Origin: CAZAQV01 sp964487255
GTDB taxonomy: Bacteria; Myxococcota_A; Polyangia; Polyangiales; CAZAQV01
Assembly (NCBI GenBank): GCA_964487255.1
Contig: CAZAQV010000030.1
Location: 12,025 to 76,024 of the forward strand
Reading direction: 5' to 3'
DNA: 64,000 bases
Shown here: positions 41,811-51,066 of the stretch, one piece after another
How the letters are laid out: each line of letters opens with the position of its first letter
How positions within the stretch are numbered: the stretch's first letter is position 1
The notes under the pieces: generated by a model
What the model was told of the DNA's origin: nothing
The model's database searches: none
Seen by the model: only the letters and a program-made list of their open reading frames with translations
Translations under genes and position numbers: made by a program

Positions 41811-43103
41811 ATGGATCTATTCGAACACCACCAAAAGTCACACGCCCATGCAACGCAACCTCTCGCGGAACGCGTTCGCCCCCGCGCTTTGGACGAATGT
41901 GTCGGCCAGCAAAAACTACTCGGACCCAGCGGCATTCTGCGTCGTGCGATCGAGCGGGACCTGGTTCCTTCATGCATCTTGTGGGGACCTCCGGGGACGG
42001 GGAAAACGACGATCGCGTCGGTGATCGCGCGCGAAACCAACCATCACTTTGTCCCTTTTTCCGCTGTCCTAGCGGGCGTCCCTGAGCTCCGCAAACGCAT
42101 CGCGGAAGCAAAAGAGGCGCACACCTACCGCGCCGAGAAAACCATCCTCTTCATTGACGAGATCCATCGCTTCAACAAGGCGCAACAAGACGCGCTCTTG
42201 CCACATGTCGAGAGCGGAACGGTCACCCTCATCGGTGCGACCACCGAGAACCCGTCGTTTGCGGTCAATGCCGCGCTGCTCTCACGCGCTCGCGTGTTTC
42301 GACTCGAAACGCTGAGCGATGGTGACATCGAAACTTTGCTCCGGCGTGCACTCGAACGAGGTTTCGATCGCCCTGCAAACATTAGCGATGACGCAATCGC
42401 CGCTCTCGTCGCGGCAGCAGCAGGCGACGCCCGCCGAGCGCTCGGCGCGCTCGAGATCGCCATCGGTCAAGAGCAGGACATAACCCCCAACATGATCGCG
42501 CAAATCTTCCAGACCAAGACGCTGCTTTATGACAAGTCGGGCGAAGAGCACTACAGCGTAACCAGCGCGTTCATCAAGTCGATGCGAGGAAGCGACCCCG
42601 ATGCCGCGCTTTACTGGATGATGCGCCTCCTTGAGTCGGGGGACGACCCGCGCTTCGTCATTCGACGCATGCTGATCTTTGCCAGCGAAGACATCGGGAA
42701 CGCGGACCCACGCGCACTGCTGATCGCCAGCGCGACCGACCAAACCTACGAACGACTGGGCATGCCCGAGGCGATGCACACGCTCGCACAGTGCTGCACC
42801 TACCTCGCCACCGCTCCCAAATCGAATGCATCCTACCGCGCCTTCGTAGCGGCCAAGGCAGACGTCACCGATCGAGGGGCCTTGCCAGTCCCGATGAAGC
42901 TGCGCAACGCACCGACCGCGGCGATGAAGGACTGGGGCTACGGCACGGGTTATCGCTACCCACATGACGAGGGTGGCTACGTTGAAGGGGAGACTTATCT
43001 GCCCGAAGCGCTGGGACAACGGCGATACTACGAGCCCAAGGCCGGGTACGAACTAAAACTAGCCGAGTACCGGGCATCTCAGCGCAAAAATGGCCGCTCC
43101 TAG
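41811..43103 (+). CDS. rarA: Replication-associated recombination protein A (AAA+ ATPase)
   Basis: A 430-residue AAA+ ATPase of the RarA/MgsA/WRNIP1 family acting at stalled replication forks. The N-terminus PLAERVRPRALDECVGQQKLLG, Walker A GPPGTGKTTIA, Walker B ILFIDEIHRFNKAQQDALL, sensor TTENPSF and the tetramerisation domain (YDKSGEEHYSVTSAFIKSMRGSDPDAALYW split motif) with C-terminal GYGTGYRYPHDE are all present. Normal length. Stands alone upstream of the FKBP gene, 43 bases away. Confidence 0.96.
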   Translation: MDLFEHHQKSHAHATQPLAERVRPRALDECVGQQKLLGPSGILRRAIERDLVPSCILWGPPGTGKTTIASVIARETNHHFVPFSAVLAGVPELRKRIAEAKEAHTYRAEKTILFIDEIHRFNKAQQDALLPHVESGTVTLIGATTENPSFAVNAALLSRARVFRLETLSDGDIETLLRRALERGFDRPANISDDAIAALVAAAAGDARRALGALEIAIGQEQDITPNMIAQIFQTKTLLYDKSGEEHYSVTSAFIKSMRGSDPDAALYWMMRLLESGDDPRFVIRRMLIFASEDIGNADPRALLIASATDQTYERLGMPEAMHTLAQCCTYLATAPKSNASYRAFVAAKADVTDRGALPVPMKLRNAPTAAMKDWGYGTGYRYPHDEGGYVEGETYLPEALGQRRYYEPKAGYELKLAEYRASQRKNGRS

Positions 43104-43146
43104 CAGCCTGTAGCGTCCGCGCGGGATGTGCGGTACCACCGCTGAC

Positions 43147-44079
43147 ATGAAGCTCGTCGACATGACAAAGATCGTCGGAACCTGCAGCGCCCTTTTGCTC
43201 GCATGCTCGAGTCCGAAAACTGAAACCGAGGCAAAACCTGTTGAAAAGGTGGAGACCAAGCCCGCCGAAGAGAAGGTCGAGCCTCCCCCAAGCCCCGCGG
43301 AGCAGGGCATTCCCGCGCCAGCCGATGTCGCGGCGCCTCCCGCCGATGCTGAGAAGACGGCCTCTGGCATCGCGAGCAAAGTGCTCCAAGAAGGCTCGGG
43401 CGAAAAACCCGGACCCGAGGACGAAGTCGAAGTTCACTACACCGGCTGGCTGACCACGGGCGAAATGTTCGACTCATCGGTGAAACGAGGAGAGCCCGCC
43501 GTGTTTCCACTCAACCGGGTGATCAAGGGCTGGACCGAAGGCGTGCAGCTCATGAAGGTTGGTGAAAAGCGTCGCTTCTGGATTCCCGGCAAGCTCGCCT
43601 ACGGTGAGGCGCCTCCCGACTACACATTTTCGCGCCCTGGCAGGCCGCTTGGCACGCTCGTTTTCGACATCGAGTTACTCTCCATTCCGCGGCCGCCGGA
43701 ACCGCCCAAAGATCTCAAGAAGCCGCACGGTGCCAAGAAGACAGCCTCTGGACTCAAGCACAAGGTGCTGGAAAAAGGCTCCGGGAGCGAACACCCGAAG
43801 GAGACCGATCGCGTGACGGTGCACTACTCGGGTTGGACCACCGACGGCGAGCTTTTCGACTCTTCGGTTGAGCGCGGCCAACCTGCTTCATTCGAGCTCA
43901 ATCGAGTCATCAAGGGCTGGACCGAAGGCCTGCAACTCATGGTGGAGGGCGAGAAGCGTCGCTTCTGGATCCCAGGCGACCTCGCTTACGGTGAGGCGCC
44001 CAAGGGCTGGACCTACCGACCTGGAGGCCCACCCCTGGGCACGCTCGTCTTCGACGTCGAACTCATCAAAATCAACTGA
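43147..44079 (+). CDS. Tandem FKBP-type peptidyl-prolyl isomerase lipoprotein
   Basis: A 310-residue exported folding catalyst. A lipoprotein signal ends LLLAC, followed by a Lys/Glu/Pro linker and two complete FKBP domains (about 75-180 and 200-310). Corresponding motifs are VHYTGWLTTGEMFDSSV and VHYSGWTTDGELFDSSV, NRVIKGWTEGVQLM and NRVIKGWTEGLQLM, LAYGEAP in both, and LGTLVFDIELL and LGTLVFDVELI. The copies are so similar that a recent internal duplication is likely. Both keep the aromatic pocket. Start ATG at 43147 or 43162. Confidence 0.93.
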   Translation: MKLVDMTKIVGTCSALLLACSSPKTETEAKPVEKVETKPAEEKVEPPPSPAEQGIPAPADVAAPPADAEKTASGIASKVLQEGSGEKPGPEDEVEVHYTGWLTTGEMFDSSVKRGEPAVFPLNRVIKGWTEGVQLMKVGEKRRFWIPGKLAYGEAPPDYTFSRPGRPLGTLVFDIELLSIPRPPEPPKDLKKPHGAKKTASGLKHKVLEKGSGSEHPKETDRVTVHYSGWTTDGELFDSSVERGQPASFELNRVIKGWTEGLQLMVEGEKRRFWIPGDLAYGEAPKGWTYRPGGPPLGTLVFDVELIKIN

Positions 44080-44119
44080 TCTCTACCTCTGGCTCTTCAT
44101 GGCTTCGCGTCACGAACAT

Positions 44120-44140
44120 CGATCTGCCGGTAGCAGATCG
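44120..44140 (+). terminator. Hairpin after the FKBP gene
   Basis: CGATCTGC-CGGTA-GCAGATCG, a perfect 8-bp stem 40 bases after the FKBP stop. It is followed by GTTCGCTTTGG, with only a weak T-tract, so termination is plausible but not certain. Confidence 0.4.
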
Positions 44141-44199
44141 GTTCGCTTTGGCTGCGCACATTCATCGCGGCCACCAGCTTTCGCGATTGCGGGTTCGAG

Positions 44200-45264
44200 G
44201 TGAGTTCAGATCGCGAGTGCCCCCGCAGTGAAGGGGCGAAGACGTTTTTGGCGCCGATGGAGGGGGTCGGCCACCCCCTCTTCCGTCACCTCATCGCATC
44301 ACGAGGTGGCGTGGACATGCTGTGTACAGAGTTTGTGCGTGTGAGCCGCGCGCCACTCCACCCGAAGCTGCTCACCAGCGCGGTCGTCAAAGAACCTGGG
44401 TTGCCGCTTTCGGTGCAGGTCATGGGCAACGATGCCGACAAGATGGGTGAGGCCGCACGTTGGGTCGAAGAAGCCGGCGCTGACGTCGTGGACATCAACC
44501 TGGGTTGCCCCATGCCGCGCGTCGTCCGCAAAGGCGTGGGCGCAGCGATGCTCAAAGATTTGGACCTGCTCAAGTCTGTCGTGGGTGAGATGCGCGCCAA
44601 CGTGAACGGGACTCTCTCGGCAAAGATTCGCGCCGGCTTTGACGATAGCGCGCGCGTACTCACTATCGCGCGCACGCTTCAAGAGGTCGGCATCGACTAT
44701 CTTGTCGTTCATCCCCGGCGTCGGGCCGACTTTTACCGTGGAGTGGCCGACTGGCGCATCATCGGCGCGCTCAAGCGTGAACTTCGCATTCCCGTCATTG
44801 GCAACGGTGATGTTTGGTATGCGGAAGACTTCTCGCGAATGGCCCGCGAAACGGGTTGTGATGGCGTCATGATCGGTCGCCCGGCGCTTCGAAACCCATG
44901 GATTTTTGCGCAAGCCCAGGCGTTGCGAGAAGGTCTCGCACCTGCAGACCCAAACGGAGACGACGTCGCAGACTTTGTTTCGACCACCGCCGAGTGTTAT
45001 GGCGAAGTTTTTCGAAAACCACTCGGTAAGCTCAAGGAGTTGACGCATTATCTGTGCCGAGCGCGCCGCGACGGTAAAGCGTTGGTCAAGCACACCTTCT
45101 CCATCCAGGACTCGGAGCGCTTCGTCGATACCGTCTGCAATGCTTTTGCAAAACTTGGGCGCGAAGAGTTAGACCTCGACGCACACGGTCGACTCGCCCT
45201 AGAGAAAAGCGGAAGCGCACGAGACGCTAACTTTGGGGAGTGCGACAGGCCAAGAGCGGCCTGA
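44200..45264 (+). CDS. tRNA-dihydrouridine synthase
   Basis: A 354-residue FMN-dependent enzyme reducing uridine to dihydrouridine in the tRNA D-loop. The N-terminal LAPMEGVGHPLFR, VQVMGNDADKM, the motif VVDINLGCPMPRVVRKGVGAA containing the acid Cys (about 103), SAKIRAGFDD, VVHPRRRADFY (usual HGRxxxQxY, here with Pro-Arg) and VIGNGDV, MIGRPALRNPWIF are seen. DusA, DusB or DusC cannot be told apart by eye. GTG start. The last 38 bases overlap the PabA-PabB gene tail to tail. Confidence 0.92.
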   Translation: MSSDRECPRSEGAKTFLAPMEGVGHPLFRHLIASRGGVDMLCTEFVRVSRAPLHPKLLTSAVVKEPGLPLSVQVMGNDADKMGEAARWVEEAGADVVDINLGCPMPRVVRKGVGAAMLKDLDLLKSVVGEMRANVNGTLSAKIRAGFDDSARVLTIARTLQEVGIDYLVVHPRRRADFYRGVADWRIIGALKRELRIPVIGNGDVWYAEDFSRMARETGCDGVMIGRPALRNPWIFAQAQALREGLAPADPNGDDVADFVSTTAECYGEVFRKPLGKLKELTHYLCRARRDGKALVKHTFSIQDSERFVDTVCNAFAKLGREELDLDAHGRLALEKSGSARDANFGECDRPRAA

Positions 45265-47185
45265 CTTTGAGTTTGGCCTCGCGCAGCTCGTCGTCCGGCT
45301 GGGACGCCATCACGATCGCGCCGCCCGTTCCGGCCGTCGCCTGCTTGCCGTCAAACACTGCCGTACGAATAACGATGCTAAGCATCGCCTGACCATCAAC
45401 GCCCACATATCCGAGTGCGCCCGAATACAGCCCTCGCTTTTGGCCTTCTAGATCGGCCAAGATTTCCATGGAGCGTCGCTTGGGCGCTCCCGTCATGGAC
45501 CCACCTGGAAAGGCCGCTCGGAGGACATCTGTCAGGTCGAGACCAGGTTGCAACTGACCTTCGATGGTGCTCACGAGTTGGTGCACGTTCGGGTGGGTCT
45601 CCACCTCCATCAAACGAGGCACTTGAATGCTGCCCAAAAGCGACACTCGGCCAAGGTCGTTTCGCAACAGGTCGACGATCATCAAGTTCTCTGCCACGAA
45701 GCGAGGCATGCGGAGTTTTGCTGCGTGGGCTTGGTCGGTTGAAAGATGTTCACTGCGCGGAGCCGTGCCCTTGATTGGGCGGGCTGTGCAACGCCCAGTA
45801 CCATCCACTTGCAAAAAGAGTTCTGGAGACGCACTAGCAACGGCGCGAGCCCCGTCTCGAATAAACGCGGCGTACGGCGCTGGATTGTGCGTACGCAATC
45901 GCAGGTAATAGTCGAGCGGGTCGTCCTCGATTTCAAACGAGGTCCGGTCGGTGAGACAAAGTTCGTAACTTTCGCCCGCCACCAGCGCTTCCTTCGCCCG
46001 CATGACGCGTTGTCGGTAGACATCATCGGAGCACGACAAGGGTACCTCGACAGGTTCCGCACACGGCTGTCGCGAGATCACCGCTTGAGACGGTACGGGA
46101 AGCGTCTCGAGTCTCGCGCTCATCTCATCAAACCACGCTTCAGCGCGAACGCGTTCCGCGTCGTCATCAGCCAAGGCGAAGAGCGCGACCTGTGCTGCTT
46201 CGTGATCCCAAGCGATCCACCGGCGAACGGATCGAATCAAGCTCGTGTCCCCGTTGTTCCCGGCCGCATCCTCGGCAAGCGCCTCATACGCCAGCACGCA
46301 CACCCAGCCACCCGCGAACGGTGCATTAAACCCGTCCCCGTAGTGTTCGACGCTACCTGGAGGACTTACGCGCTGTGTGAGTTCGCGAAACGAAAGAGCT
46401 TCACCCAAGTGTCCCATGTAACTATACCGCGCCCGCGTATCGACTGCTCCGTCAAACCAAAATGCATCATCGGTTCGAAAGACGTGTCGAAAAACGTGCT
46501 CGGGATCCGGGCACGACGAGAGCGACCGGCTACAAACCACGGGCCGCGTGGACACCACGAACTCGTCACGAGGCTGCCTCGCCTCGATAACCGGAGAACA
46601 TTCAAGCCGGTTGGCCGAAGATGCTTCGCGCAGAAAGTTGATCGCCAATCTTTCGCCAAACTGGGTGAGGATCGATTCAGGGTGAAACTGAACCCCCCAT
46701 CGCGGCCGGCCTCTGACCCGAAGCCCCATCACCACGTCATCGTCGCTCCAGGCGATGCGCGCGAGCGCCGGAGACAAGTTCGTGATGCATAGAGAATGAT
46801 AGCGAACCGCAAACGCACCTTGGGGGACGCCGTGCATGAGAACGTCGTCATCGTGATAGATCCGACTTCGATAGCCGTGCATCACAGTGGGTGCGTTCTG
46901 CAGCTGCGCACCGCTGAAAACACCCAACCCCTGATGGCCTAAACAAACGCCTAGAAGGGGGAGATCAAGCCCTGCAATCACGTCCGCACACAGACCGAAG
47001 TCGGCCGGTCGGTCGGGGCGTCCGGGCCCCGGAGACAAAACGATAGCCTGTGGGCGAAGGGCACGCAGGTCCTCAAGTGATGCACGATGATCGAGCACGT
47101 GCGGCAGATGACCCAGCTGCATTCCGAAGAGATGGACCAAGTTCCAAGTGAAAGAGTCTTGGTTGTCGATGACGACCAAACGCAC
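45227..47185 (-). CDS. pabAB: Aminodeoxychorismate synthase, PabA-PabB fusion
   Basis: A 652-residue fusion making 4-amino-4-deoxychorismate from chorismate and glutamine, for folate. N-terminal glutamine amidotransferase 1-190 with Cys81 in LLGVCLGHQGLG and His/Glu in GVQFHPESIL; C-terminal chorismate-binding domain about 230-652. The Lys in PIKGTAPRS distinguishes aminodeoxychorismate synthase from anthranilate synthase (PIAGT). FPGGSMTGAPKRRSMEI and GLYSGALGYVG complete the site. Fusion order PabA-PabB is as in plants, fungi and some actinobacteria. It competes for chorismate with menF nearby. Confidence 0.93.
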   Translation of the reverse strand: MRLVVIDNQDSFTWNLVHLFGMQLGHLPHVLDHRASLEDLRALRPQAIVLSPGPGRPDRPADFGLCADVIAGLDLPLLGVCLGHQGLGVFSGAQLQNAPTVMHGYRSRIYHDDDVLMHGVPQGAFAVRYHSLCITNLSPALARIAWSDDDVVMGLRVRGRPRWGVQFHPESILTQFGERLAINFLREASSANRLECSPVIEARQPRDEFVVSTRPVVCSRSLSSCPDPEHVFRHVFRTDDAFWFDGAVDTRARYSYMGHLGEALSFRELTQRVSPPGSVEHYGDGFNAPFAGGWVCVLAYEALAEDAAGNNGDTSLIRSVRRWIAWDHEAAQVALFALADDDAERVRAEAWFDEMSARLETLPVPSQAVISRQPCAEPVEVPLSCSDDVYRQRVMRAKEALVAGESYELCLTDRTSFEIEDDPLDYYLRLRTHNPAPYAAFIRDGARAVASASPELFLQVDGTGRCTARPIKGTAPRSEHLSTDQAHAAKLRMPRFVAENLMIVDLLRNDLGRVSLLGSIQVPRLMEVETHPNVHQLVSTIEGQLQPGLDLTDVLRAAFPGGSMTGAPKRRSMEILADLEGQKRGLYSGALGYVGVDGQAMLSIVIRTAVFDGKQATAGTGGAIVMASQPDDELREAKLKVRPLLACRTPQS

Positions 47186-47261
47186 AGCAATTTCGTACCA
47201 TTATTGGCGCCGATTGGGGCTTTTCGGTGGCCGAGAGCATCAATTCGCGCTAACGCTAAGG

Positions 47262-47858
47262 GTGGGTCTGCAGTTTGATAATTCGAAGTGTGCGGTCGCC
47301 GAAGCACTCCTTGAGGAGGCCTCGATCTTCATTCACCTCGATCCACGCCATCGTGCGGTTCGCGTTCCTGGCTGGCTTCGCTCCGGACCCCAGCTGGTGC
47401 TTCAGGTCGGGTATTCGATGGCCATCCCTATTCCCGACCTTCGTGTCGACGAGGACGGCATCTTCGCAACGCTTTCGTTCCAGCGAAGTCCGTTTACATG
47501 CTGGATCCCATGGGAGGCGGTGTTTGCGGTCGTGTCTGATGACGGCAAAGGCATGATGTGGCCCGAGGATTTACCGGAAGAGATCTCAACCGACGTCGAT
47601 CGCGAATTCGCGAAGCTCGGCGCCGACGATCTGGAGGAGGTTTTGGCCGATTACGATGCAGACCCCCTGCACGCGCCATCCGAGGTTCGCTCGTCGGTGA
47701 CCTCGCGCCCGCTTCGGCTCATCGACAGTTCGCCGCCATCGGCTCCTCCACGACAGCTCTCCTCTCCAACCCCGTCAACGTTGGGTAAGGGGTCCGTTGG
47801 GCCTCGGTCGAAGCAACGGACCGAAGACAGCGCGCCACACCTACGTTTGGTCAAGTAG
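47262..47858 (+). CDS. SspB-like ClpXP adaptor (stringent starvation protein B family)
   Basis: About 198 residues. The conserved domain reads ASIFIHLDPRHRAVRVPGWL, QLVLQVGYSMAIPIPDLRVDEDGIFATLSFQRSPFTCWIPWEAVF (split family motif) and GMMWPEDLPEE, matching SspB, which delivers ssrA-tagged proteins to ClpXP. The acidic linker and C-terminal HLRLVK resemble the SspB XB tail that docks on ClpX (LRVVK), a strong confirmation. The GTG at 47262 places the start where homologues begin; the frame is open to 47148 but that overlaps the divergent pabAB start. Confidence 0.88.
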   Translation: MGLQFDNSKCAVAEALLEEASIFIHLDPRHRAVRVPGWLRSGPQLVLQVGYSMAIPIPDLRVDEDGIFATLSFQRSPFTCWIPWEAVFAVVSDDGKGMMWPEDLPEEISTDVDREFAKLGADDLEEVLADYDADPLHAPSEVRSSVTSRPLRLIDSSPPSAPPRQLSSPTPSTLGKGSVGPRSKQRTEDSAPHLRLVK

Positions 47859-47861
47859 CGC

Positions 47862-49160
47862 TCAATCTTGGCGAAGCACGTCGCGCGCAGACTGCCGGTC
47901 AACCTTGCCATTGGGCCCAAGCGGAAGCGCTTGCACGCACCGAAAAAGCCTGACGCGCAGATGCACCGGCCACGTCCGCTGTGCTGCCTCAAACGCCACA
48001 GCATCAAAGGGCTCGGCAGCTACGAGCACGGCTCCAACCACTTGCCCCCACGTCGGATCATCGACGCCCACTACACATGCTTCGTGCACGCCCGGCAGCT
48101 GGGTGAGACGTGTCTCAACCTCGTGGGGCGACACGTTCTCACCGCCTGTAATGATCATCGAATCGAGCCGACCCTCAAGGATGAGCCTCCCGTCCTCGCT
48201 GAGTCTGCCGCGGTCTCCGGTCGCGTACCAACCTTCGCGGTCCCGTACGGACTCACCAACATAGCCGGCGAAAAGCTGTGGCGTGCGGACGAGAAGCCCG
48301 CCAAGCTCATCGGTCCTCAGCTCCACACCAGGCAAGGGAATCATGCCGCCGTGGGTCGACAGTTCGGTCGCAATCTGTGAACAGGCTTCGGTAAACCCGT
48401 AGGTGCGTCGCAACGGCCAGCCGAGCGCACACGCCGCGTCGTACAGCGAGGGCGGGCAGGCAGCGCCGCCTACCAAAACCACTCGTAACGACGCAGGGGG
48501 GCGAAGGCGCTGGTCCACAAAAGCTCTGAGCTGGGTCGGCACCAGAGAAGCTAAGGTTACGCGCTGTGCGCACAAGCATCGATGCCAAGCCAGCACATCA
48601 AATTGGTCGGGCGGGACGACCACCGGAACCCCCGCCTCAAAGCAGCGAAGTAAGATGCTCATCCCACCGATATGTGCCGTAGGAAGCGAGAGAATCCAAC
48701 GATCCCCTGGGTGCCATCCGATATGCGCCGAATGCGCGCGCAAAGCAGCGAGCAGAGCTTCACGCGGTAATCGGGCAAGCTTGGGTGTCGCCGTCGTACC
48801 GCTTGTAGGCATGAGTAGCGCGACAGCCGAAAGCGACTCCACCGATCGAAGCTGGAGTGGATGCTCCTCCTCGCCGACGCCGCCTCTACGCCGACCATCG
48901 AACATCGAAAGTACGCTCTCGCGCAGTGCAGGGTCCCAGCGCGGGTGTAGTGGAAGCATCGTGCGTTCTGCGCGCCAAAGGGCAAGGATACGTGCACAGG
49001 TATCGATGTCCGGTCGAGCGACGAAGGCAACAATGGCATCGGCACCCGTGCTCCCCAACTCCCGAGCGTGACGCTCAACGTGCTCACGGGTGCGCTCCGC
49101 GTTGACTTGGCCGTGTGCATCGCACTGAAGCAATGCGGGTGAAGCCGTGCTAGCGGTCAT
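47862..49160 (-). CDS. menE: O-succinylbenzoate-CoA ligase
   Basis: A 432-residue acyl-CoA synthetase (ANL superfamily) activating o-succinylbenzoate for menaquinone synthesis. AMP-binding motif LLMPTSGTTATPKLARL, TYGFTEACSQ, YATGDRGRLSEDGRL, GRLDSMIITGGENVSPHEVE and the terminal catalytic Lys in GPNGKVDRQ are present. It is the last gene of the men operon and overlaps menC by 11 bases with the ATG at 49160. Identity as MenE rests on the operon as well as on the short, MenE-like length. Confidence 0.93.
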   Translation of the reverse strand: MTASTASPALLQCDAHGQVNAERTREHVERHARELGSTGADAIVAFVARPDIDTCARILALWRAERTMLPLHPRWDPALRESVLSMFDGRRRGGVGEEEHPLQLRSVESLSAVALLMPTSGTTATPKLARLPREALLAALRAHSAHIGWHPGDRWILSLPTAHIGGMSILLRCFEAGVPVVVPPDQFDVLAWHRCLCAQRVTLASLVPTQLRAFVDQRLRPPASLRVVLVGGAACPPSLYDAACALGWPLRRTYGFTEACSQIATELSTHGGMIPLPGVELRTDELGGLLVRTPQLFAGYVGESVRDREGWYATGDRGRLSEDGRLILEGRLDSMIITGGENVSPHEVETRLTQLPGVHEACVVGVDDPTWGQVVGAVLVAAEPFDAVAFEAAQRTWPVHLRVRLFRCVQALPLGPNGKVDRQSARDVLRQD

Positions 49161-50124
49161 GCTCAAGAACGTCGTACGTCTGCTCAAGCAGCGAGTAGGG
49201 ACCGAGACCGTGGATCACACCAGGAAACAGCAACGCCCATGCAAGCAGCGCGCGATACCCGGAGTCGGGCTCAAGGCAGTGCGATATGACCGGCGATGCG
49301 CCCCAGTTGAGCGCATTTTGGCACCAAAACAAGATGTTTTCGTTGTCGCCCAGTCGCGTGGGCTTGATGGTGAGTGCACGAACGCGGTGAACTTGTCGCA
49401 GCTCCTTGAGCAGCGAAAACGCACGTGCCTCGCTCAGCGTCTCGTCAAAGCAGAGGCCAATCGGCAGCGCAGGTATCGTCAGCAAGGCCTCTGGATCACA
49501 CGGCTCCTCGAGGAAGTCGACGCCCATGTGCGCGAATGCCCCTGCCACATCGCTCACCAACGTCGGGTCGAGCGAACGGTTGGCGTCAACACGAAGCTCC
49601 GCCTCTGGGTTTCGTGCGCGAATCGCTGCGACACGCTGAAGCTCGTCTTGTAGGGACCTCCCGATCTTGATCTTGACCGCGCGTGCGCCCACTGCAGCCT
49701 CGGGCGGATCTTCGTCGCGAAGCCAATACGCAAACTGGACGACCTCTGATCGCCCGCGCTTAACGATACGTGCAAGCAGCTCCTCCGCCTCCACGCCTTG
49801 GCGCAAAGCGCGCAGTCGAAGCGCCGCGGTGTCGATCGCGAAGCGGGCGCTGGGGAGCCACACAGGCGTCTTGCGCAGTGCGCGCGACACGAGCTCCGAG
49901 CCAAACGCATCGTGTTCTACGAACGCAGCAAATCGCTCTAACTCGGTCTCTACATCGTGAAGCGTTTCATCAGAGTAACCGGGTAGCGGAGCAGCCACTG
50001 CGCTGCCGATGTTTCCGTCCGCGTCGTGCAGCTGCACTTCGAGCCACTGGCGCTCAGTCCAGGAGGTATTCGCATTCGCATAGCGGTCCATCGACCGTCC
50101 TCGCCTGTGCAGCGTGACCCGCAC
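49150..50124 (-). CDS. menC: O-succinylbenzoate synthase
   Basis: A 324-residue enolase-superfamily dehydratase converting SHCHC to o-succinylbenzoate. The two catalytic Lys are in AVKIKIGRS and LTIKPTRLGD, and the metal ligands are Asp in LRVDANRS, Glu in DFLEEPCD and Asp in LCFDETLS. N-terminal capping domain about 1-95. It starts directly after menA stops and overlaps menE at its end. Length is normal. Confidence 0.93.
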   Translation of the reverse strand: MRVTLHRRGRSMDRYANANTSWTERQWLEVQLHDADGNIGSAVAAPLPGYSDETLHDVETELERFAAFVEHDAFGSELVSRALRKTPVWLPSARFAIDTAALRLRALRQGVEAEELLARIVKRGRSEVVQFAYWLRDEDPPEAAVGARAVKIKIGRSLQDELQRVAAIRARNPEAELRVDANRSLDPTLVSDVAGAFAHMGVDFLEEPCDPEALLTIPALPIGLCFDETLSEARAFSLLKELRQVHRVRALTIKPTRLGDNENILFWCQNALNWGASPVISHCLEPDSGYRALLAWALLFPGVIHGLGPYSLLEQTYDVLEHDR

Positions 50125-51066
50125 CTACAAGCCTCCATCTCCGAGTATCAATGACAATGTCAGTAGAACACCCCAAAGCGTCATACACTTGGCGGTCTGT
50201 TCGAGCACTCGATTGAGGGCAGCTCCATCCTTGCGTAGCAGCTCTAACGTAAGCCACGTGAGCGGTATTAGCATCGGCACCGGCAGTAGTAGCCAAATCG
50301 GTTCGAGGAGGTCGTCGCGCAGAAACCACAGCGATCCAACGCTGCTCAAGACGAGCCCCGCATACTCAGTCACTCCGAAGCCCCGCCCAAAGCGCGCAGG
50401 CAGTGTTCGCTTCCCCACTTCGCGGTCGGTCGGGACATCGCGCACATTGTTCACGACCAGAATCGCCGTCGCCATAGCGCCGACAGACCAGGAACTGACC
50501 CACGCGCTGTGCGGAACCGCGCCATGCTGAACAAAGGCTGTTCCGCACACCGCGACAAATCCAAAGAAGATCATGACAAAAAGGTCCCCGAGACCATGAT
50601 AGCCGAGCGGGAACGGCCCTCCGGTGTAGGCGAGCGCAGCGACCAACGAGCACGCACCGATAGCGATGACGGTCGGTCCAGCCACCCAGGTCAGGTAAAG
50701 GCCAGCAAGCGCCGCAAACAAAAACGCCACGACCACGCCAACCCGAAGCTGGCGTAGCGTGAGCAGGCCTGCCTGCGCAGCTCGCAGCGGTCCGACGCGC
50801 GCGTCGGTGTCGGCCCCTTTTTCGTAGTCGAAGAAGTCGTTCGCAAAATTGGCCCCAATTTGAATCCACACTGCGCCAAAAAGTGCACTGACAGCCGGCC
50901 ACAGCGAAAAGCCCCCCGCAACGTGTGCGCAAGCACTGCCGACCATGACGGGAACCACCCCGGCCGCCAAGGTTTTGGGCCGCGCTGCCAACCACCAGGC
51001 CGCCAAAGAGCCTGGCGCAATGGATTTGGGTGCGATCTGTGTTGTGCTCGTCAAAGTTTCGCCCAA
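50125..51066 (-). CDS. menA: 1,4-dihydroxy-2-naphthoate polyprenyltransferase
   Basis: A 313-residue UbiA-superfamily membrane enzyme attaching the polyprenyl tail to DHNA. Eight or nine helices; the Mg-diphosphate motifs are NDFFDYEKGADTD and NNVRDVPTDREVGKRTL, and the N-terminus AWWLAARPKTLAAGVVPV is MenA-like. Its substrates would be made by the polyprenyl synthase at the operon head and the men enzymes. It overlaps menH by 16 bases. Confidence 0.95.
   Translation of the reverse strand: MGETLTSTTQIAPKSIAPGSLAAWWLAARPKTLAAGVVPVMVGSACAHVAGGFSLWPAVSALFGAVWIQIGANFANDFFDYEKGADTDARVGPLRAAQAGLLTLRQLRVGVVVAFLFAALAGLYLTWVAGPTVIAIGACSLVAALAYTGGPFPLGYHGLGDLFVMIFFGFVAVCGTAFVQHGAVPHSAWVSSWSVGAMATAILVVNNVRDVPTDREVGKRTLPARFGRGFGVTEYAGLVLSSVGSLWFLRDDLLEPIWLLLPVPMLIPLTWLTLELLRKDGAALNRVLEQTAKCMTLWGVLLTLSLILGDGGL

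Noticed and set aside
45746..46792. Open plus-strand frame of 348 codons
   Set aside because: Antisense to the PabA-PabB fusion, whose catalytic motifs are complete in the other strand. High-GC DNA commonly leaves such shadow frames open.
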